Numbered from the stretch's first letter, positions 1 through 7,536 are shown. The stretch: 17,689 bases of DNA from an uncultured Collinsella sp. (GCA_900550965.1 URUC01000037.1:1-17689), one strand, 5' to 3'. Notes: generated from the letters alone by a model not told the origin. Program-made: numbers and translations.

Positions 1-36
1 CCCCATGCGGCCAGCGGACAACTATGTAGCCTTCGA

Positions 37-768
37 CTAGAACATGCCCAAGAAACCATGCACAAACAGCGCGGCCACAATAGCACCGACAAACGGCGCG
101 ATGCCAGGAACAAGCAGACCATACTTCCAGTTGTTGTCAGCCTTGTTCTTGATCGGTAGCACCTGATAGGCCATGCGGGGACCAAGGTCGCGTGCCTGGT
201 TCATGGCGAAGCCGGTGATGCCGCCCATGCCCATGCCAACGGCCCAGACAATCAGGCCGACGCAGATGGCGAGCATCAAAACGTTCTCGCCAGCACGGCT
301 AGCAGCAGCAAGGATGGCGCTAATGAACACGAAGGTGCAGATGGCCTCGCAGAAGAAGTTGCGGGCATAGTTCGTACCCTCGGTGGTGGGGTTGGTCGAG
401 AAGATGTTGCGCTGGGCAATGGGGTCGACGACGCCCTCGGAAGCCTTGAACTCATCGGCATACATAAACCAAGCGATCACGGCACCCACAAAGCCGCCGA
501 GCATATCGGCAAGCATGAAGGGGATGCAGCTGCCCCACGGCACCAGGCCGACGATGCACTGGGCAAGCACCATGGCGGGGTTCATGCACACGGCGCCGCC
601 AAAGACAAACAGGCAGACCGAGATGCCAAAAGACCAGGTGGTGATGGCAAACATGTGGCCGGAGCCCTGATACTTGGTGCCCTTGAGCACGGTATCGCAG
701 TGCACGCCCACGCCAAAGACGATCATGAGGGCCGTCGCGCCGAATTCGCAGAGGAGTTTGGTAAGCAT
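37..768 (-). CDS. larD: Aquaglyceroporin-family lactic acid channel, LarD-like
   Basis: A 243-residue MIP-family channel that probably passes lactic acid or small polyols across the cytoplasmic membrane. The first pore motif is canonical (CMNPA, NPA at residues 63-65). The second half-helix reads GFAMNQARDLGPR, so the second NPA is NQA at 190-192, while the following Arg-Asp of glycerol-type channels is kept. About six hydrophobic helices are visible. The ATG has an AAGG ribosome-binding site about 6 nt upstream. It lies 49 nt downstream of larA on the same strand. In Lactobacillus plantarum LarD is the aquaglyceroporin of the lar operon, so the neighbourhood favours a lactate channel over a plain glycerol facilitator (glpF). 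The family is certain; the substrate is inferred from context. Only 36 bases remain downstream, so it cannot be seen whether larB, larC or larE follow. Confidence 0.88.
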   Translation of the reverse strand: MLTKLLCEFGATALMIVFGVGVHCDTVLKGTKYQGSGHMFAITTWSFGISVCLFVFGGAVCMNPAMVLAQCIVGLVPWGSCIPFMLADMLGGFVGAVIAWFMYADEFKASEGVVDPIAQRNIFSTNPTTEGTNYARNFFCEAICTFVFISAILAAASRAGENVLMLAICVGLIVWAVGMGMGGITGFAMNQARDLGPRMAYQVLPIKNKADNNWKYGLLVPGIAPFVGAIVAALFVHGFLGMF

Positions 769-793
769 AAAACCTTATCTTTCTTGTCGGTTA

Positions 794-808
794 TAAACGA
801 TTCGTTTA
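794..808. promoter_or_regulatory. Short dyad between larA and larD
   Basis: A perfect dyad with 6-nt arms (TAAACG and CGTTTA, 3-nt centre) sits in the 49-nt gap between larA and larD, just ahead of the larD ribosome-binding site. It could be a small operator, a processing hairpin or chance. No promoter was recognised beside it. Confidence 0.2.
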
Positions 809-817
809 AGCCACGCG

Positions 818-2095
818 CTAGTGCTGCGCAACGACAACGCCCAGGCCATCGGGAATGACGGCAACCTTGGCATCGGCACCCTTCATCTCAAAGGCGAGCT
901 TGAGCGCCTCCTCGATAGTGTTGACCGGTGTCATGTGCATATCCTTGAGCATCTGGTGATCGCACAGGTCGGTGACCATGATCACAGGGTGATGCGCCAG
1001 GATGCGGGCAAAGATCTGGCTCGTCCACTGGTCGGGCAGGGTCTCATCCTTAGGACGGTCGATGCAGGCGCGCTCAAACTCCGCCGGATCGTTGTCGGCG
1101 ATGTTGTGATAGAAGCCCTCGCCACCGTGACCGTCGGCACAACCGGCGACGTCGATGATCACGCCGCCCTCGGGAAGCGTGGCCTCGGCAGCGCACATGC
1201 CCTTCACGGCCTGGTAGATGTTCTGGTCGAGGGGGTAGCCGCCGTTGGTGGTGATGGCGATATCGCACTCAACGGGCTCAACGCCGGCAAGGCTCTTCAC
1301 GAATTCGCAGCCGGCCTCGTGCGCCTTATGGATGTCGCCGGCAAAGGAGCCAATGACCTCGTGCTTACCGTTGAGCACCACGTTGAGCACAAAGGCAAGG
1401 TGAGCCATCTCGGCAGCGGCAAACATGTCCTCGCTTACGTGGTTGTGGCACAGGTTGCCGGCGCGCGAATGGGAATCGTTCACAAACTGACCGTTGTGGT
1501 TGTACATGATGGTCTTGTAGCTGGCGATGCCAGGCAGGACGGACTTGCGGCTACCAGAGAAACCGGCAAAGAAGTGCGGCTCAATAAAGCCCTCGGCAAG
1601 CAGCAGATCGCAGTCGGCGGCAATCTTGTTGATGATGCACTCGCCACCAGAAGGCAGGGTGCCGATCTTTTTCATCATGCTGTCGTCAGTCGCGACGTGC
1701 ATAACGATTTCCTCGTTGGCAACGATCTCCTCGCCGTACTTGTTGACGAGTTCCTCATGCGTCGACGGACGGTGCATACCCGTAGCAACCAGAATGCGCA
1801 CGCGAGCCTCGGGCGCAGCGGAATGGATGTGATGCAGCAGAATAGGCATCGTCACACGCGAGGGAACGGGACGCGTATGATCGGAGCTAATGATGACAAT
1901 ATCCTTCTTGCCAGCACAAAGCTCCTCGAGCGAAGGCGAGCCATAAGGGTTGGCAAGCGACTCCTCTACCAGCTCTTCCTGCGATTTCGTAGTCTTAAAC
2001 TCGTTTTGGTGACCTTCCATCACACCCGCGAAGTTCTTATCCTCGAGTTCCAGATGCAACGTCTTGTGGTCAAACGGCAGTTCACATTCAAACAA
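818..2095 (-). CDS. larA: Nickel-pincer lactate racemase LarA
   Basis: A 425-residue LarA-family enzyme (DUF2088) that interconverts D- and L-lactate using a covalently attached nickel pincer nucleotide. The TTG at 2095-2093 is chosen as start because it follows an AGAGGG ribosome-binding site by 9 nt. It also makes the active-site residues fall on the numbers recalled for L. plantarum LarA: Asp72 and Arg75 (SSDHTRP), His108 (TGMHRP), His174 (EPHFFAGFSG), Lys184 (covalent cofactor site), His200 (nickel ligand), Gln295 and Lys298. The frame stays open for 68 more codons upstream to 2299, but that stretch has no family resemblance and crosses a hairpin, so it is treated as leader. larD follows 49 nt downstream. 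The nickel cofactor needs LarB, LarC and LarE, none of which lie in the window. Related 2-hydroxyacid racemases exist in the family, but the high identity to recalled LarA supports lactate. Confidence 0.93.
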   Translation of the reverse strand: MFECELPFDHKTLHLELEDKNFAGVMEGHQNEFKTTKSQEELVEESLANPYGSPSLEELCAGKKDIVIISSDHTRPVPSRVTMPILLHHIHSAAPEARVRILVATGMHRPSTHEELVNKYGEEIVANEEIVMHVATDDSMMKKIGTLPSGGECIINKIAADCDLLLAEGFIEPHFFAGFSGSRKSVLPGIASYKTIMYNHNGQFVNDSHSRAGNLCHNHVSEDMFAAAEMAHLAFVLNVVLNGKHEVIGSFAGDIHKAHEAGCEFVKSLAGVEPVECDIAITTNGGYPLDQNIYQAVKGMCAAEATLPEGGVIIDVAGCADGHGGEGFYHNIADNDPAEFERACIDRPKDETLPDQWTSQIFARILAHHPVIMVTDLCDHQMLKDMHMTPVNTIEEALKLAFEMKGADAKVAVIPDGLGVVVAQH

Positions 2096-2215
2096 TGACG
2101 AGCGCCCTCTTCCTTTCAACTGACACACTAGATAAACCGTTGAGAGAATACGCCGCTCACCGAAAAAAGCTACCGTTTGCTCACTCGTTAACAGAACGTT
2201 CATATTTGACCCAAA

Positions 2216-2256
2216 ACAGAGCGGCCGCGACCCCAAACGGGACCGCGGCCGCCTGT
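2216..2256 (-). terminator. GC-rich hairpin with short U-run upstream of larA
   Basis: A 9-bp GC stem (2221-2229 with 2244-2252) holds an inner CCC/GGG pair and an AAAC-type loop. A further ACAG/CTGT pair at the base (2216-2219 with 2253-2256) flanks one bulged base. On the minus strand the stem is followed by CTGTTTTGGG, a short U-run, so it could end transcription about 120 nt before the larA start. No gene immediately upstream needs a terminator, so attenuation of a larA leader is possible. Confidence 0.5.
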
Positions 2257-2333
2257 CAATGGCACTATGGACAGGATGGCTTACACAGCGCAGAGACAAA
2301 CATCAATCCTGTGGCATGCGCGTGTAAGCTATC
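2257..2333 (-). ncRNA. Candidate structured leader RNA of larA
   Basis: On the minus strand this stretch forms a 13-bp stem (2317-2329 with 2279-2292, one bulged base at 2287) closing a 24-nt loop. A 7-nt loop segment (2306-2312) is complementary to 2271-2277, directly 3' of the stem. That 3' segment can instead pair with 2252-2257, which belongs to the base of the following terminator hairpin. Competing pairings ahead of a terminator and an enzyme gene are the usual layout of a cis-regulatory RNA. No known riboswitch class was recognised and no promoter was placed. A G·U pair at 2278/2330 would fit the plus strand slightly better. Confidence 0.35.
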
Positions 2334-2698
2334 TTGCATAAATACGTCAATAAACTGCATAGAATGACGCATGGGTTTCGAACCGTAACAGGGTAGCCCC
2401 ATCCGGAGCGTGCATTTTTGCGAGTATTCAGCATCGCGAGATAAGTCTTTGGAGCTAAAGGTCTATCGAAAGACAGGAAGCCTCCATGGTTCTTCCCTTC
2501 TAGACAGCATGCGGCAAGAAACCATCCATATTTGAACATCGACAAGGCCCAATTGGCATGTAATGGCTTCTACAAATACCGCGAACGTCACCTTTGGTCC
2601 TATACATCAATCATTGGCCGCAGAAAACTCCGTTTTTTGCACGTCGCCCCAAGCACCACCCTCACCCAGCGGCCTTCTGCCAAAGACCGGACATCGCA
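2334..2698. other. Intergenic stretch without a recognised gene
   Basis: These 365 bases between the larA leader and the 127-nt inverted repeat hold no convincing gene. A minus-strand frame of about 80 codons (2303-2545) lacks a ribosome-binding site, begins at TTG and resembles no family I know. A TTGACG near 2345 on the minus strand has no good -10 partner that would leave the leader intact. Composition is less GC-rich than in the genes. Confidence 0.5.
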
Positions 2699-2825
2699 GG
2701 GCCCGCCATCAGTTTACTTTTAGGCACACTCCGCAGGACGCAAGAAGCCCTCGCCGCACAAAGTGCGCAGCGAGGGCTTCTTGCATGTCCGAGGACGTGC
2801 CTAAAAGTAAACTGATGGCGGGCCC
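2699..2825. repeat. 127-nt nested inverted repeat, MITE-like
   Basis: Two perfect 29-nt arms (2699-2727 and 2797-2825), ending in GGGCCC, enclose a second 15-bp stem (2740-2754 with 2770-2784). Inside that is a third 5-bp hairpin (2755-2759 with 2763-2767, loop AAA). A GGAC/GTCC pair lies between the outer and middle stems. The element starts 21 bases past the ppc stop codon. The inner hairpin could work as a transcription stop, but neither strand has a U-run after it. No clean target-site duplication was seen, although CCGGAC occurs near both ends. A miniature inverted-repeat element or an unusual 3' stabilising structure are both possible. Confidence 0.7.
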
Positions 2826-2846
2826 GGACGACTACAGGGCTATCGA

Positions 2847-5660
2847 TTACCCCGTGTTCTGCAGTCCTGCCGAGACGCCGGTCACAGTCGAAAGAATCAG
2901 GCTCATGTACTCGGCCTTCTTCTCCTCGGCCATCTCGTCCTGGTTCATGCGCACCTCGCGAAGGGCGCGGACCTGGGCGATGGACAGGGCGTCGACGTAG
3001 GGGTTACGCACGCGGACGGCGCAGCCGAGCACGCGACGACGCTGCAGCGGCCACTCGTCACCGACGATGGCAAGGACCCACTTACGCGTGAGCTGCATCT
3101 CGGTGAAGACTTTCTTGGACAGATCCTGGCGATCGCCCAGGTGCAGATACATCTTGGCGATGCGCTGGTCAGTCTTGGCGATCGACATCTCGATGTTGTC
3201 GATAAAGGTGCGGAAGAACGGCCACTCCTGGTAGGCAGCCTTGAGCTGGTCAAGATCGCCCAGCTGCTCGCAGGCGGTGCCCAGGCCGTACCAAGCGGCC
3301 AGATTGATGCGTGCCTGGCTCCAGCTAAAGATCCACGGAATGGTACGCAGGTCGTCGAGCGACTTGGCACCCAGACCGCGCTTGGCCGGGCGCGACCCGA
3401 TCGGCAGCAGACCGACCTCGGTCAGCGGCGTCACGGTCGAGAACCACGGTGTAAAGTCCTCGGTGTTCAGCAGGTCCAGATAGCGCTCATGGCTTGCGGC
3501 GTTAAGCTTCTCGGCCATATCCCAGAACTTCTGCGTGGTCTCGGTGTTAGTCTTCTCGACACTCGGGGCCGACTGCAAAAGCGTTGCGGCTGCAACGGAC
3601 TCAACATGGCGCTGAGCCAGCGTGCGGTTACCGTAACGGGCAAAAATGACCTCGCCCTGCTCGGTGAGCTTAAAGAAGCAGTTGACCGAACCCTTGGGCT
3701 GCGCCAGCACGGCCTTGTTGGCCGGGCCGCCACCACGGCCCACGGCACCGCCGCGACCGTGCATGAGCACCAAGTCGATATCGTTTTTCTCGGCCCACTT
3801 GGCAATGCGCTCCTGCGCGGAGTGCAGCGCGAGCATGGCCGTGGTAGGACCGGCATCCTTGGAGGAGTCGGAATAGCCCAGCATGACCTCCATGCGGCGG
3901 TTGGTCTGGGCAAGGCGCTTTTGCACCACGGGCAGCGTAAGCATCTGGTCGAGCACGTCGACGCAGCCCTCGAGGTCCTCGAGCTGCTCGAACAGCGGGA
4001 TCACGTCGAGCTCGGGGACATCCTCCTCGTGTGCAAAGGACAGGTGGGCAAGCTCAAAGACGTCGGCCACATGCTGGGCGCTCTTGGTAAACGAGATGAT
4101 GTAGCGATGCGCCATCTTCTTGCCGTAGCGCTTTTGGATGGAGCCGATAGCGCGGAAGGTATCGATGACCTCGCGCGTCATGGGCCGCAGGTCGCCATGG
4201 ATACCGTTCTCGTGGATATCCTTGAGGGCGCGGGCGTGCACCACGGAGTGCTGACGGAACTCCATCTCGACCATATGGAAGCCGAAGGACTCGACCTGCC
4301 AGATGATGGTCTGAACCGGGCCGTAGGCAGCACGGACGGCACCGCAGGCGGCCAGCGAGCGCTGGACGACGCGCAGGTCCTCCAGGAACTCATCGGCGCT
4401 GTGGTACATGGTGTCGGTGATGCGGCGGACGGTGGCGTTGAGTCGGTCTGCCATGACGAGCATGACGGCGCGATGCGGCTCGTGCTCGGAGATCAGCTCG
4501 GCGCGTGCCGTGTACTGGGTGCTCATCTCGACCTGATGGTTCCACAGGTTGATGAGCTCGGCAGACGGCTTGCTGTAGGTGGCCTCGAGCGTCAGGTTGC
4601 GGCCGATGCGGCGGCACTTGTCCTCGAGCTTGAGCACCATGTGAGTGAAGTACTTGGCGGCGACCTCGCGGCTCACCTTGGCGGTGACGTTGGGGTTGCC
4701 GTCGCGGTCGGACCCGATCCAGCTGCCGGGATGGAAGAACGCCGGGCACAGCGGCGGCACGGTACCGGCCTTGTCGCCCAGCACCCAGTCGTCAAAACGA
4801 CGATAGATAACGGGGATGACGTCGAACAGCGTGTTATCGAAGATGTCGATGATGGTATCGGCTTCCTCGACCGGCGTGGGCTTCTTCAACGCGATGGGGC
4901 TCGTGCGTACCAGGGCGTCGATTTCCTGCAGCATATGGCGCTCGTTCTCCACCAGGTCGGAGCCGCCCAGGCGCGGGCGCTCCTCCAGCAGGTTGGAGAT
5001 ACGGCGAATCTTGCCCTCGACGGCCTTACGACGGGCCTCGGTGGGATGTGCGGTAAAGACAGGGTGGAACTCCAGCTTGTCGAGCAGCTCATTGGCGCCC
5101 TCGACACCCATCTCGTTTACCAACTGGTGATAGGCGACGGTGAGTTCGTTGGCGGGATCGACCTCGGTATCGGTCGACGCACCTGCCTCGCGCTCGCGCA
5201 GCTGCGCCACGCGGTAGTTCTCCTCCGACAGGTTTGCCAGATGGAAGAAGCTCGTAAAGGCGCGGACAATAACCTGCTGCTTATCGAGCGGCAGGCTGTC
5301 AATCAGATCGACGACCTCACGAAACGCCACAGCAGTAGGCTCGTCGGCGGTGGGCACGCCCTGCTCGTCGACGGACTCGTCGGCAGCACGGGCGCCGGGA
5401 TTTCCGGCATTGGCCACAATCTCGGCCGTCAGGATCTTGTCGAACAGGTCCGCGATCTCGGGATCATACTCGCTAAGCACACGGCGCTCCAGGCGCAGGA
5501 ACAGCGCCAAGTTGTCGCGCAGCTCCTCGGGGATCTCGATCTCGGCGAGACGCTCCCTGGACTCGGCATTCGAGCCGATTCGGTTAACGAGGCGGTTGAC
5601 CACGGCAGCGACGCGCGCCGCGGCTTCGGGTACAGACTGGTTGCTTAGGTTCTCAGCCAC
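2847..5660 (-). CDS. ppc: Phosphoenolpyruvate carboxylase
   Basis: A full-length bacterial-type enzyme of about 937 residues that adds bicarbonate to phosphoenolpyruvate to make oxaloacetate, the anaplerotic feed to aspartate, malate and succinate. Visible family signatures are FTAHPTEARRK (active-site His near residue 204), IGSDRDGNPNVT (near 317), FRQHS (near 450), VMLGYSDSSKDAG, LMHGRGGAVGRGGGP (near 640), and the C-terminal GLQNTG that closes the active site. The start is uncertain. ATG at 5672 has AAGGAGG only 2 nt away, which is too close. GTG at 5660 has GGAGG 4 nt upstream and gives a natural N-terminus (MAENLSNQ), so it is preferred. It is probably a single-gene transcript with its own promoter at 5705-5733. 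No frameshift or missing motif was seen. Confidence 0.97.
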   Translation of the reverse strand: MAENLSNQSVPEAAARVAAVVNRLVNRIGSNAESRERLAEIEIPEELRDNLALFLRLERRVLSEYDPEIADLFDKILTAEIVANAGNPGARAADESVDEQGVPTADEPTAVAFREVVDLIDSLPLDKQQVIVRAFTSFFHLANLSEENYRVAQLREREAGASTDTEVDPANELTVAYHQLVNEMGVEGANELLDKLEFHPVFTAHPTEARRKAVEGKIRRISNLLEERPRLGGSDLVENERHMLQEIDALVRTSPIALKKPTPVEEADTIIDIFDNTLFDVIPVIYRRFDDWVLGDKAGTVPPLCPAFFHPGSWIGSDRDGNPNVTAKVSREVAAKYFTHMVLKLEDKCRRIGRNLTLEATYSKPSAELINLWNHQVEMSTQYTARAELISEHEPHRAVMLVMADRLNATVRRITDTMYHSADEFLEDLRVVQRSLAACGAVRAAYGPVQTIIWQVESFGFHMVEMEFRQHSVVHARALKDIHENGIHGDLRPMTREVIDTFRAIGSIQKRYGKKMAHRYIISFTKSAQHVADVFELAHLSFAHEEDVPELDVIPLFEQLEDLEGCVDVLDQMLTLPVVQKRLAQTNRRMEVMLGYSDSSKDAGPTTAMLALHSAQERIAKWAEKNDIDLVLMHGRGGAVGRGGGPANKAVLAQPKGSVNCFFKLTEQGEVIFARYGNRTLAQRHVESVAAATLLQSAPSVEKTNTETTQKFWDMAEKLNAASHERYLDLLNTEDFTPWFSTVTPLTEVGLLPIGSRPAKRGLGAKSLDDLRTIPWIFSWSQARINLAAWYGLGTACEQLGDLDQLKAAYQEWPFFRTFIDNIEMSIAKTDQRIAKMYLHLGDRQDLSKKVFTEMQLTRKWVLAIVGDEWPLQRRRVLGCAVRVRNPYVDALSIAQVRALREVRMNQDEMAEEKKAEYMSLILSTVTGVSAGLQNTG

Positions 5661-5704
5661 GTTTCCTCCCATTCCTCCTTCTATGCACGTAACATGCGGT
5701 ATTC

Positions 5705-5733
5705 ATTATAGGCGCTTGCGAAATACTTTCGAC
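5705..5733 (-). promoter_or_regulatory. ppc promoter
   Basis: A perfect TATAAT lies at 5710-5705 on the minus strand. The -35 region around 5728-5733 is poor (TGTCGA-like), which suggests dependence on an activator or an otherwise weak -35. Transcription would start near 5698, giving a short leader before the paired ribosome-binding sites of ppc. Confidence 0.65.
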
Positions 5734-5766
5734 ACTGATTGCGCTTTACCACACAAAAGTATTTTC
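5719..5766. promoter_or_regulatory. Two matching operator-like dyads at the ppc promoter
   Basis: Two 13-nt dyads share the pattern C-R-AAAGTATTT-Y-S. One is at 5719-5731 (CGAAATACTTTCG on the plus strand) and the other at 5754-5766 (CAAAAGTATTTTC). Their centres are 35 bp apart, and the nearer one covers the -35 region. Each is a palindrome with a 3-nt centre. This is what a dimeric regulator binding on one face of the helix would look like. The regulator is unknown. Confidence 0.45.
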
Positions 5767-5826
5767 TGCATTGCAAGGGTTTCTGCCCTAAATGGTCGTA
5801 TTTCTCGGTGGGCGGCATACGTAAAT

Positions 5827-5858
5827 GGGGGCATTCCGCATAAAAGCGAAACACCCCC
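5827..5858 (-). terminator. Terminator of hisS
   Basis: A 13-bp stem (five G-C pairs at the base, three wobble pairs further in) with a TTTTAT loop lies about 60 nt beyond the hisS stop on the minus strand. It is followed by ATTTACG. The U-run is short, but position and stem strength fit an intrinsic terminator. Confidence 0.6.
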
Positions 5859-5918
5859 GTAACAATCGCTCGCAATGAGCTGGGCACCTCAGCGGCACTA
5901 CAGCTCAAAAATCATGCG

Positions 5919-7232
5919 CTACAGGCGCTCGCGAACCGCCTCGACCACGTTGGCCAGATCGACGAGGGCCTCGTCATGGCTCTCCATGTCGCGCACCTTG
6001 ACCTTGCCGGCGGCAAGCTCGTCGCCACCCAGGACCAAAATGAGCTTGGCGCCAACCTTGTCGGCCTGCTTAAACTGAGCTTTGAGCGAACGACCCTGGT
6101 AGTCGGCCTCGGTCACGATGCCAGCGGCGCGAAGCTCCTGCGTGATGGCAAAGACGTTCTGGCGCAGCTCCTTGCCGGCATTGGCGACGTAGACGCACGG
6201 GGCCTCCTCGGCACCCAAGTCGTTACCAAAGGCCTGCAGGGCCAGCAGGGCGCGCTCAAAACCGACAGCGAAGCCGACGCCCGCCGTGGGCTTGCCACCC
6301 TCGAGCTCGACCAGACCGTCATAGCGACCGCCGCCACCAATGGAGCCGACACCGGCGCCGGGAGCCTCGACCTCAAAGACGGTACGGGTGTAGTAGTCCA
6401 GACCACGCACCAGTGTGGGATCCTCGACATACTCGATACCGGCGGCATCCAGATAGCGCTTGACCTGCTCGTAGTGCTCGCGGCACTCGTCGCACAGGTT
6501 GTCGCCCATCAGCGGCGCGTCGGCCATGATCTCGCGGCAGTGGTCGTTCTTGCAGTCGAAGGCACGCAGCGGGTTGAGCTCGGCGCGCTCGCGGCACTCG
6601 TCACACATCTCGTCAGCGTGATCGAGGATAAACTGCTTGACCTGCTCGCGGTAAGCCGGACGGCACTGAGCGTCGCCCATCGAGTTAATGAGCAGACGGA
6701 GCTTGGAAAGATCGAAGCCCAGGCGCTTGTAGAACTCCATGAGCATGATGATGCACTCGGCGTCTGCCGCCGGATCGGGAGCGCCGAGCCACTCGATACC
6801 CACCTGGTGGAACTGACGCAGGCGGCCCTTCTGGGGACGCTCGCCGCGGAACATGGCCTCAGCGTAGTAAGCCTTAAACGGCGTGGAGCCCTGGGGCACC
6901 AGGTTGTTCTCCACGACTGCGCGCACCACACCGGCCGTGCCCTCGGGACGAAGCGCCAGGCGCTGCTTGGGCTTGAGTTTTGTGTCGGTGCCCTCGGTAA
7001 AGACGCGCTCCAGGTTGGCGCCGCTAAAGACGCGGAACATCTCCTTGCGCACGACGTCGGTCGACTGGCCGATGCCGTGGACAAAGACGTCCACCTGCTC
7101 GATCGCGGGCGTCTCGATGGGTTTAAAACCAAACGGCTCGAACACGCCGGCAGCGATCTGCTGCATCTTTTGCCAAGCGCGCATCTCGGCGCCGATAAGG
7201 TCGCGGGTTCCCTCCGCCTTCTGTGCCTGCAT
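5919..7232 (-). CDS. hisS: Histidyl-tRNA synthetase
   Basis: A 437-residue class II aminoacyl-tRNA synthetase that charges tRNA-His in the cytoplasm. Visible signatures are AEGTRDLIG at the N-terminus, motif 2 (MFRGERPQKGRLRQFHQ), the histidine-binding LVRGLDYYTRTVFE, SIGGGGRYDGLV, and motif 3 (GVGFAVGFERALLAL). A C-terminal anticodon-binding domain starts near residue 330. The insertion domain carries CxxC pairs (CDEC twice, plus DCKNDHC), which might bind a metal. The ATG at 7232 is chosen because AAAGG lies 9 nt upstream. A TTG two codons earlier would be only 3 nt from it. The gene has its own promoter and terminator. The common hisS-aspS pairing is absent here, since the next gene downstream is ppc. 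Confidence 0.97.
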   Translation of the reverse strand: MQAQKAEGTRDLIGAEMRAWQKMQQIAAGVFEPFGFKPIETPAIEQVDVFVHGIGQSTDVVRKEMFRVFSGANLERVFTEGTDTKLKPKQRLALRPEGTAGVVRAVVENNLVPQGSTPFKAYYAEAMFRGERPQKGRLRQFHQVGIEWLGAPDPAADAECIIMLMEFYKRLGFDLSKLRLLINSMGDAQCRPAYREQVKQFILDHADEMCDECRERAELNPLRAFDCKNDHCREIMADAPLMGDNLCDECREHYEQVKRYLDAAGIEYVEDPTLVRGLDYYTRTVFEVEAPGAGVGSIGGGGRYDGLVELEGGKPTAGVGFAVGFERALLALQAFGNDLGAEEAPCVYVANAGKELRQNVFAITQELRAAGIVTEADYQGRSLKAQFKQADKVGAKLILVLGGDELAAGKVKVRDMESHDEALVDLANVVEAVRERL

Positions 7233-7274
7233 GGGCAAACACCTTTCTTTTGTATCGCGTCATAGGTAGTGGTC

Positions 7275-7280
7275 ATTATA
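7275..7280 (-). promoter_or_regulatory. -10 box of hisS
   Basis: TATAAT on the minus strand lies 43 nt upstream of the hisS ATG. No good -35 is visible 16-18 nt further up, where T/G-rich sequence follows a long hairpin. The implied leader is only about 35 nt, too short for a T-box or similar element. Confidence 0.6.
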
Positions 7281-7297
7281 CGGCACAAACACAAACA

Positions 7298-7357
7298 GCG
7301 GCGGTGCATCTGACCGAACGAGGGTATGGGGACTCGTTCGGCCAGATGCGCCGCCGC
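7298..7357 (-). terminator. 25-bp hairpin, possible terminator of the M20 unit
   Basis: Arms 7298-7322 and 7333-7357 match at 23 of 25 positions around a 10-nt loop. On the minus strand the stem is followed by TGTTTGTGTTTG, a T-rich but interrupted tail, and then by the hisS -10 box. It would separate the M20/MFS unit from hisS. The stem is longer than a usual terminator, so a REP-type repeat is also possible. Confidence 0.4.
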
Positions 7358-7436
7358 GGTGTGCAATCTGCAATCCTTCCGCCTCTTCGGATCACAAAAT
7401 CCGTTGGACGGAAAGACTTCGGGTCATCTCTTGAGC

Positions 7437-7500
7437 CCGTGGCTACATGGGAAACCGAATGACGGTACGAGCATCCATTCGGCTTCCAAGGCAGCCACGG
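7437..7500. repeat. Imperfect long hairpin downstream of the MFS remnant
   Basis: CCGTGGCT (7437-7444) pairs with AGCCACGG (7493-7500). Inside, a 12-nt segment (7450-7461) matches another (7475-7486) at 11 of 12 positions. There is no U-run on either side. It is unlike the neighbouring hairpin at 7298-7357. The rest of 7358-7536 shows no gene. Confidence 0.45.
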
Positions 7501-7536
7501 ACAAAACGGGGCAAAGAGCTACGAGCGACGTCGTCC

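Noticed and set aside
821..2098. Plus-strand open frame of 425 codons
   Set aside because: It mirrors larA almost exactly, and larA has all catalytic residues.
2372..2392. GGTTCGAA-like sequence resembling a tRNA T-loop
   Set aside because: Only two of five T-stem pairs form, and no acceptor or anticodon stem fits on either strand.
2303..2545. Minus-strand frame of about 80 codons upstream of larA
   Set aside because: TTG start without a ribosome-binding site, no recognisable domain, and it overlaps the structured leader.
3141..5648. Plus-strand open frame of about 835 codons
   Set aside because: It lies wholly opposite ppc, which has every family motif. The frame is open only because of GC-rich codon bias, and its translation is a low-complexity mix of Leu, Gly, Val and Asp.
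5672..5672. ATG as the ppc start
   Set aside because: AAGGAGG is only 2 nt away. GTG at 5660 has a usable spacing. Kept as an alternative, not excluded.
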